Part shown: positions 58,955-64,000 of the stretch, piece after piece
Position numbering within the stretch: position 1 is the first letter of the stretch
Layout: each line of letters begins with the position of its first letter
NCBI GenBank assembly: GCA_013816485.1
Contig: JACDEI010000008.1
Location: 57,277 to 121,276 of the forward strand
Direction of reading: 5' to 3'
Length of the DNA: 64,000 bases
Origin: Planctomycetota bacterium
GTDB taxonomy: Bacteria; Planctomycetota; UBA11346
The notes under the pieces: generated by a model
The model's database searches: none
What the model saw: only the letters and a program-made list of their open reading frames with translations
What the model was told of the DNA's origin: nothing
Position numbers and translations under genes: made by a program

Positions 58955-59003
58955 GAGTGATTTCCGTGGTTCACTGAAAATTGATCGCGCACCAACAACC
59001 GCT

Positions 59004-59073
59004 TGAACAAGAGAAACTGGGGAACGGAGGAGAAGGAGCATGTTGTCCTCCGTTGTTCGGTTCCTCTTGTTCA
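59004..59073. repeat. Imperfect hairpin before the DUF1592 gene
   Basis: Left arm 59004-59031 (TGAACAAGAG then GGAACGGAGGA) and right arm 59046-59073 are complementary apart from a few internal bases, with a 14-nt loop. It overlaps the last codon of the anti-sigma gene and may attenuate transcription into the cytochrome genes. Confidence 0.7.
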
Positions 59074-60759
59074 TTTCTGGATTCCTGCATTCGCTCGCGG
59101 AGTGACCGATTCCCAGGACGTTCCGATACGCACTTCATCGACGCTCCACGCGCGCTCAGTGCCGTTGTTGATGTGGAGAGAGCCGAGCACGCCGTCGTAG
59201 TTGCCGGGCTGACCAATCAACGTCCACACCGCCGGTTCGTGACGATCGACGGTGTCCTCCGGCGCATACAGCTTGAGGAACGCCTGGTCCGGCGAGCTGC
59301 GGCTGCTGACGACCTTGAACACGCAGAGGTACGGTACGGCATCGCGGATGCTGACCGTGCCGTTGCTGTTGCCGAAACGGTTGAGCAGGTGCGGGCAGCC
59401 GTTACTCATGATGCCGAAGCCCAGGCGGTCGCGCGAAACGGTCTCTGACGTCAACATGCAACGGAACCAGTGGTGGGTCGGACCATCCGTCAGTGTGCTG
59501 CGCTGGACCAGGAAGCTGAGGTACCGCACCCCGTCGCGTGCCAGATCGATCGGCTCGACGTAATAACGCATGCACGCATCACGGTAGGTATCGGGCTTTT
59601 CGCGCTCGGTCGGAAAGTCCATGCGACCACCGGTGGAAGGCAGCAGATCGGCTGGCATCGCCAAGCTTTGCCCAGGAGTGAAATCCATTGGCAGGTCGAA
59701 GACGACCTGACTCCGGAACCACGGCGCACGCCAGCCGCTGCCACCGGCGGCGTCCTGACGCCGACTGGTGGTCTGCGTGAAGGCATAGTCGAAACCATCA
59801 TAGCTCAGCAGGCGCCCCTGATCGGACGCCGACAAGGCTTGTACCTGCGCTGCCAGCGAAGTCGCGGTGAGCGTCAACGCTTCGCCCGTTGCATCGGTGG
59901 CGGAGCGCAAGCGCACGCCTTGGCCCTGACGTAGCACGGTGCCGCTATTTGCGCTGCTGGTGCGTAGTCCGCGCCAAGCGACCTCACCTTCGATCACTTG
60001 CAGGTCGGTGGCGCCAGCGCGATCGACCGACAAGGCGAATTCGGTGCCGAGATCGGTGACTTCGGACACCGGCGTGCGCAGGATGAACCCGGCGGCTCCC
60101 TCATTGGCGCGCACCGTTACGGTGCCCATCTGCAAGGCCGCTGAACCAGCCGACTCTAACGTGAGGTCGACCTCGCCGGAAAGCAGTACCTCCGCGCCGC
60201 CATCAAAACGCACCAGCGCCGTGCCGCTGCGCAGCCGCAGCGCACCGTTCACCAGACGTTGTCCAGGCACCAGTACCGCACCGTCCCAGGAACAACGATC
60301 GGCCAGCACCAGGGTGGCCACCGGACGTGTGGGCGCTGCTGGAGCCGGCGTGCTCCACCAGGCGAGCAGCAATGCCAACATCGCCGCCAACGACGACGCG
60401 AAGGCGTAGTGCGCCCACGTCAGCCGTTGGCGTTGGAGCTGGGGTGGCGACGACAACGTGGCGACCGAGGTGATGCGGCTCTGCACCTTGCGCGAGAAGT
60501 CCTGGCCTTCGTCCGCGACCCGCGCGAGCGTCGCCTGGACGAAGCGCTGCGCGGGTTCGTGGCGCAGCGCCAACGACAGCAGCCGGTGCTCGACGTAGCG
60601 GTCACCGGCCAACGCGGCGAGTGCAGGATCAGCGCGCAGGCGGCGTTCCAACTCCGCCACCTGGGTATCGTCCAGACCGCCATCGAGGAACGCCTGCCAC
60701 AGCTCGGCGAACTCCGGATCTATGGCACCGCTCAGGTCGGCATTCAGGTCGGCACTCAT
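59071..60759 (-). CDS. Anti-sigma/FecR-domain membrane protein with LamG-like C-terminus
   Basis: 562 residues with a zinc-free helical anti-sigma segment (1-110), one transmembrane helix near 118-135 (FASSLAAMLALLLAWW), a FecR-type domain (about 160-290, FILRTPVSEVTDLGTEFALS, QVIEGEVAW) and a concanavalin/LamG-like region to the end (LSYDGFDYAFTQTTSRR, WTLIGQPGNYDGVLGSLHI). It matches the 981 protein domain for domain. The ATG overlaps the sigma stop by 4 nt (ATGA), and the cytochrome operon follows after the hairpin, so it is probably the sensor of that operon. Confidence 0.87.
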   Translation of the reverse strand: MSADLNADLSGAIDPEFAELWQAFLDGGLDDTQVAELERRLRADPALAALAGDRYVEHRLLSLALRHEPAQRFVQATLARVADEGQDFSRKVQSRITSVATLSSPPQLQRQRLTWAHYAFASSLAAMLALLLAWWSTPAPAAPTRPVATLVLADRCSWDGAVLVPGQRLVNGALRLRSGTALVRFDGGAEVLLSGEVDLTLESAGSAALQMGTVTVRANEGAAGFILRTPVSEVTDLGTEFALSVDRAGATDLQVIEGEVAWRGLRTSSANSGTVLRQGQGVRLRSATDATGEALTLTATSLAAQVQALSASDQGRLLSYDGFDYAFTQTTSRRQDAAGGSGWRAPWFRSQVVFDLPMDFTPGQSLAMPADLLPSTGGRMDFPTEREKPDTYRDACMRYYVEPIDLARDGVRYLSFLVQRSTLTDGPTHHWFRCMLTSETVSRDRLGFGIMSNGCPHLLNRFGNSNGTVSIRDAVPYLCVFKVVSSRSSPDQAFLKLYAPEDTVDRHEPAVWTLIGQPGNYDGVLGSLHINNGTERAWSVDEVRIGTSWESVTPRANAGIQK

Positions 60760-61334
60760 GACTGGGCCTCGTTCGCCAAGCGGCGAGTCAGGCATTCGTG
60801 CAATTGTTCACGCAGCAGGAAGAGATGTTTCTTGATCGCGCCGACCGAGCGACCGCTTTGATCGGCCATCTGCTGCACCGGGATCTCCTCAGCGTAACGT
60901 TGCGCCAACAACGCGCGGCCACGCTCGTCGAGTTTGCCCAGACAACCACGCAGCGCGGCCAGGCGGTCGTCATCGTGGGCGTCGTCAAGCGTCAGCGCGC
61001 GACGTTCCAGTTCCTGCCACAGGGCGTGCGGGAAGTAGCGTTCATGGTAATCGGCCAAGCGCCGCAGGCGGGTCAGCTCCGACATCACCTGGTAACGCGC
61101 GATGGTGAACAGCCAGGCGCGAAAGTCGCTGCCGGGTTGGAAGCGGCCAAGGTTCTTGAATGCCTCGACGAAGGTGACCTGCGCGACCTCGTCGGCGTCG
61201 GCACCGGCCGGACAGCGGGCGGTGATCCAGGCACGCACGGCCCATTCGAAGGTCCGCACCAGGGCGCCGAAGGCCTCGCCATCGCCGGCCTGGGCGCGGC
61301 GGATCAGGGCGTCGGTGGCGGCGGGATCGTTCAT
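60756..61334 (-). CDS. ECF-family RNA polymerase sigma factor
   Basis: 192 residues. Region 2 covers about residues 20-95 (ADEVAQVTFVEAFKNLGRFQ, FRAWLFTIARYQVMSELTRL) and region 4 about 135-185 (ALLAQRYAEEIPVQQMADQS, VGAIKKHLFLLREQLHE). This is the third ECF/anti-sigma pair of the window and the only one still followed by an intact effector operon. ATG 61334 opens the conserved MNDPAATDALIRRAQAGDG; the much longer frame to 61691 runs antisense to the lipoprotein gene and is rejected. Confidence 0.9.
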   Translation of the reverse strand: MNDPAATDALIRRAQAGDGEAFGALVRTFEWAVRAWITARCPAGADADEVAQVTFVEAFKNLGRFQPGSDFRAWLFTIARYQVMSELTRLRRLADYHERYFPHALWQELERRALTLDDAHDDDRLAALRGCLGKLDERGRALLAQRYAEEIPVQQMADQSGRSVGAIKKHLFLLREQLHECLTRRLANEAQS

Positions 61335-61532
61335 CCGTTGGCTTTCTTGGCTCAGGCTGCTGGTTGGGATAGCAGGCAACCTGGGAAGGTTACCCTCTGC
61401 TTGGTGGATACGTTCGACTGGGGTTTGGGCGGCGCTTCCGTGACCCCCTGCGACACCCGACCCGCTCCGGCGGGTTCTCTGGTTGGCACCCTCGCTCAGC
61501 CACCAATCATTTGCGCCCGCTAGGAGTCCGCG

Positions 61533-61949
61533 ATGCGTGCTGTCCCCACCCTGCTGGCCACCCTCATCCTGACCGTTGGCCTCACCGGCTGCGGCAATCA
61601 GCAGACCAAGCGTGACCCCGTGGCGGAAAAGACCGCTGCTGGAAAGGTCCAGGCGGCGATCGCCGCCCAGCGTACGGAAGAAGAAAAACATCGCGCCGAA
61701 CTCCGCGCCGCCGCCACCGAAGGCAAGCTTTCATCGATCAATTCCGTTTGCCCGGTCACCGGAGAACCGGTCGATCCGGCGATCACGCCGGTGACGGTCG
61801 AGATCCTGGTGGTCAGCCCACCAGATATCCTTGCCATCGGCGTCGCCAACGAAGCCGCCGCGGCGGCCGTGCGCAGCTTCCCGGATCGTTACGCCCCAGC
61901 GGCGAAGCAGAACCGCCAGGCGCGCAGCGCGACCACGGTCGGGTACTGA
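61533..61949 (+). CDS. Lipoprotein with YHS/TRASH-like metal-binding motif
   Basis: 138 residues with a lipoprotein signal ending LTGCG (Cys19), a charged coiled stretch (RDPVAEKTAAGKVQAAIAAQ) and a C-terminal part (INSVCPVTGEPVDPAITPVT to AAVRSFPDRYAPAAK) that resembles the YHS or TRASH metal-binding fold, whose hallmark is Cys-Pro-x-x-Gly and a closing FPDRY. The expected further Cys pair is absent. It could sense or carry a metal at the inner or outer membrane. AGGAG precedes the ATG. Confidence 0.75.
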   Translation: MRAVPTLLATLILTVGLTGCGNQQTKRDPVAEKTAAGKVQAAIAAQRTEEEKHRAELRAAATEGKLSSINSVCPVTGEPVDPAITPVTVEILVVSPPDILAIGVANEAAAAAVRSFPDRYAPAAKQNRQARSATTVGY

Positions 61950-62039
61950 TCACCAACAAGTTGTGGCACGGGCGTCCCGCCGGCTTGCCTGCGCGCATCA
62001 TCCCCTCAGCATGGCGCCTCCACCCACGTTGGATCCACC

Positions 62040-62495
62040 ATGCCCAAAGCCATCTTCCATACCTCCCGCGGCGACATCAACGTCGCGCTGTTCGACAAGA
62101 CCGCGCCGAACACGGTCAAAAACTTCATCGACCTAGCGAAGAAGGGCTTCTACGACCAGCTCTCCTTCCATCGCGTGCTCGCCAACTTCATGATCCAGGG
62201 CGGCTGCCCGAACAGTAAGGAAGGCGCCAAGGGCATACCCGGCACCGGCGGCCCTGGTTACAAGATCAAATGCGAACTCGGCCCGGCGAATCCCGAGAAG
62301 CATCTCCCAGGCACGCTGAGCATGGCGCACGCCGGTCCCAACACCGGTGGCAGCCAGTTCTTCATCACCCACACCGCGACCACGCACCTCGATGGCGTGC
62401 ACACTGTCTTCGGTCGCGTGCTGTCGGCGGACGACCAGAAGATCGTGAACGCCGTCAAACAAGGCGACCGCTTCAGCGTTGAGATTGTCGATTAA
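62040..62495 (+). CDS. Cyclophilin-type peptidyl-prolyl isomerase
   Basis: 151 residues: [39 protein letters not shown] (catalytic Arg), [20 protein letters not shown] and [13 protein letters not shown] with the active-site His region. No signal peptide, so it works in the cytoplasm. The normal bacterial length is 160-190 and this one is at the short end. It is followed by the five-unit repeat array. Confidence 0.93.
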   Translation: MPKAIFHTSRGDINVALFDKTAPNTVKNFIDLAKKGFYDQLSFHRVLANFMIQGGCPNSKEGAKGIPGTGGPGYKIKCELGPANPEKHLPGTLSMAHAGPNTGGSQFFITHTATTHLDGVHTVFGRVLSADDQKIVNAVKQGDRFSVEIVD

Positions 62496-62503
62496 GCGCG
62501 CTA

Positions 62504-63050
62504 CGCGCACCGTCCGAAGGGTACGAATGGTCCGAGGGGTACGAAAGGTCCCTCGGATTCTTGTCTCCGGACCCTTCGGACCGTTCGTACCCTTCGGACG
62601 CGCACCGTCCGAAAGGTACGAATGGTACGAATGGTACGAAGGGTACGAAAGGTCCCTCGGATTCTTGTCTCCGGACCCTTCGTACCCCTCGGACTGTTCG
62701 TACCCTTCGGACGCGCACCGTCCGAAAGGTACGAATGGTCCGAGTGGTACGAAAGGCCCCTCGGATTCTTGTCTCCGGACCCTTCGTACCCCTCGGACCC
62801 TTCGTACCCTTCGGACGCGCACCGTCCGAATGGTCCGAGTGGTACGAAAGGCCCCTCGGATTCTTGTCTCCGGACCCTTCGTACCCCTCGGACCCTTCGT
62901 ACCCTTCGGACGCGCACCGTCCGAAAGGTACGAATGGTCCGAGTGGTACGAAAGGCCCCTCGGATTCTTGTCCCCGGACCCTTCGTACCCCTCGTACCCT
63001 TCGTACCCTTCGGACCCTTCGGACCCTTCGGACCGTTCGTCCCCTTCGGA
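62504..63050. repeat. Five-unit array of 9-nt-arm hairpins upstream of pyrE
   Basis: Five successive units begin with CGCGCACCGTCCGAA at 62504, 62599, 62712, 62816 and 62911. Each has a left arm of GGTACGAAN/GGTCCGAGN 9-mers, a shared centre (CCTCGGATTCTTGTC) and a complementary right arm of CTTCGTACC/CTTCGGACC 9-mers. Lengths are 95, 113, 104, 95 and 140 nt; every difference is a multiple of 9. It fills the gap between the cyclophilin gene and pyrE and contains no credible coding sequence, although frames are open through it. It is not a CRISPR array: there are no unique spacers. Confidence 0.95.
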
Positions 63051-63058
63051 CCAATCCC

Positions 63059-63721
63059 ATGCTCACTCCCGCCCAACAGAATTTCATCGAACTATTGGTC
63101 GCGCGTCAGGCGCTGAAGTTCGGTGACTTCACGCTGAAAAGCGGACGCAAGAGCCCGTACTTCATCAACACCGGCTGTTTCCATCAGGGCGGTGATCTGA
63201 CGAAGCTCGGCGCGGCCTATGCCGCGACCATCCTCGCACGCTTCGGCAAGGACGTGCAGGTGGTGTTCGGCCCGGCGTACAAGGGCATCCCCCTCGCGCT
63301 CGCGGCGGCGGCGGAATACGAACGCCTAGTCGGACGTGGCGTCGGCTGGACGTATGACCGCAAGGAAGCGAAGGACCACGGCGACGGTGGCCTGTTCGTC
63401 GGTGCGCCGCTGACCGCCGGCATTCCGGTGGTGATCGTCGATGACGTGCTCACCGCCGGTACCGCGCTGCGCGAGTCGTTGACCAAGTTGAAACCATCCG
63501 GCGTGAAGATCCTCGGCGCGGTGGTCGCCGTCGACCGTCAGGAAAAAGGCCAGGGCAGCCGTACTGCCATCGAAGAGATCCAGCACGAACTGGGCGTCAC
63601 CGTCGCGCCGATCATCACTATCACCGAAGCGGCAGATTACCTGATCGCTAACGATGTGGCGGGAAAACGTTACCTGACCGCTGATGATCGCGAACGTATC
63701 GCCACGCATCTCACGGGCTGA
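63059..63721 (+). CDS. pyrE: Orotate phosphoribosyltransferase
   Basis: 220 residues: LKFGDFTLKSGRKSPYFINT, VFGPAYKGIPLALAAA, the YDRKEAKDHGDGG loop and the PRPP site VVIVDDVLTAGTALRES. It converts orotate to OMP in pyrimidine synthesis. ATG 63059 starts right after the repeat array and matches the family start; the ribosome binding site is weak. The frame open back to 62561 is translated repeat and should not be annotated. Confidence 0.96.
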   Translation: MLTPAQQNFIELLVARQALKFGDFTLKSGRKSPYFINTGCFHQGGDLTKLGAAYAATILARFGKDVQVVFGPAYKGIPLALAAAAEYERLVGRGVGWTYDRKEAKDHGDGGLFVGAPLTAGIPVVIVDDVLTAGTALRESLTKLKPSGVKILGAVVAVDRQEKGQGSRTAIEEIQHELGVTVAPIITITEAADYLIANDVAGKRYLTADDRERIATHLTG

Positions 63722-63757
63722 GCCACGCACGGTCGGTCAATGCTAGAAAGCTAAGCG

Positions 63758-63875
63758 CGTCCCGCAGGGACGATGTGATAATAGCCCGGCACTTCAGTGC
63801 CGGGAACCTTACGGGTCGACACACTAGTCCCGGAGGGACGGCTGAATCGCTGATGATTTCAGCCGTCCCTCCGGG
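63758..63875. repeat. REP-like cluster of three hairpins downstream of pyrE
   Basis: Three hairpins lie in a row: CGTCCC-GCA-GGGACG (63758-63772), CCCGGCAC-TTCA-GTGCCGGG (63785-63804) and CCCGGAGGGACGGCTGAA with its 18-bp perfect complement (63829-63846 and 63858-63875). They resemble the REP-type repeats common in planctomycetes and relatives. The remaining end of the window (63876-64000) shows no gene; a TTGACA at about 63950 has no clear -10 partner. Confidence 0.8.
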
Positions 63876-64000
63876 CAATGCCTGTAAACTTAGCCGCCAA
63901 GTTCTGTCCACGCAGTCGGTTGCGTATTATTTCCCATTGATTTCCACTTGACAAAGGCAGCTATTCGGGCGGGCGGCCTGCATGGGAAAATCTCATGCAC

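Noticed and set aside
62504..63050. CRISPR array before pyrE
   Set aside because: The units are inverted repeats of 9-mers with shared centres. There are no unique spacers of constant length and no cas genes nearby.
63711..63911. 66-codon minus-strand frame after pyrE
   Set aside because: It is translated REP-like hairpin sequence.

Overview
The window is about 64 kb of high-GC bacterial chromosome that looks like Planctomycetota, or at least the PVC superphylum. The markers are ECF sigma factor/FecR anti-sigma pairs with LamG-like tails, a DUF1592-type planctomycete cytochrome next to a Tat-exported DUF1552 protein, the relic of a second cytochrome/DUF1501 operon, a fused dehydroquinate dehydratase-shikimate dehydrogenase, a membrane Ser/Thr kinase with a sulfatase-modifying-factor domain, and secreted proteins with a Cys-containing C-terminal anchor. 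I see no insertion sequence, prophage, CRISPR array or rRNA.

Layout. 0-11 kb: two sigma/anti-sigma modules, the second followed by the operon relic (7989-8193); a TrmH methyltransferase, a Rieske protein, a metallophosphoesterase and a sialate O-acetylesterase. 11-17.4 kb: a giant alpha-2-macroglobulin-like protein that appears split by a frameshift near 12.8 kb. 17.5-26.3 kb: housekeeping genes (aroDE, sucCD, yraN, rplS, lgt) and a TonB-dependent receptor. 26-37 kb: a minus-strand envelope block in which genes overlap by 4 bases: anchored secreted protein, kinase-FGE, beta-barrel and secreted FecR protein, followed by an autotransporter-like adhesin. 37.7-45.9 kb: the complete F-type ATP synthase operon. 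45.9-54.7 kb: a transglutaminase-like protein, rnhA, tgt, SpoIID, rnz, purD and a phosphatase-DUF4202 fusion. 54.8-64 kb: tRNA-Leu(CAA), then the operon sigma - anti-sigma - DUF1592 - DUF1552, a lipoprotein, a cyclophilin and pyrE.

The most striking unexplained signal is a set of intergenic hairpins whose arms are tandem repeats of 7, 8 or 9 nt. They occur at more than ten places, most densely at 43.7-53.7 kb, including two inside the ATP synthase operon and a five-unit array before pyrE whose unit lengths differ by exact multiples of 9 nt. The repeat sequence differs between loci while the architecture is kept, and some repeat families recur at distant loci. The repeats lack stop codons in several frames, so open frames run through them into real genes. 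I chose starts downstream of the repeats in those cases.

Other points worth a look: a Tgt enzyme that has lost all three zinc cysteines, a histone-H1-like Lys/Ala tail on SucC, and the phosphatase-DUF4202 fusion. All family calls are from reading sequence by eye; no database search was run.
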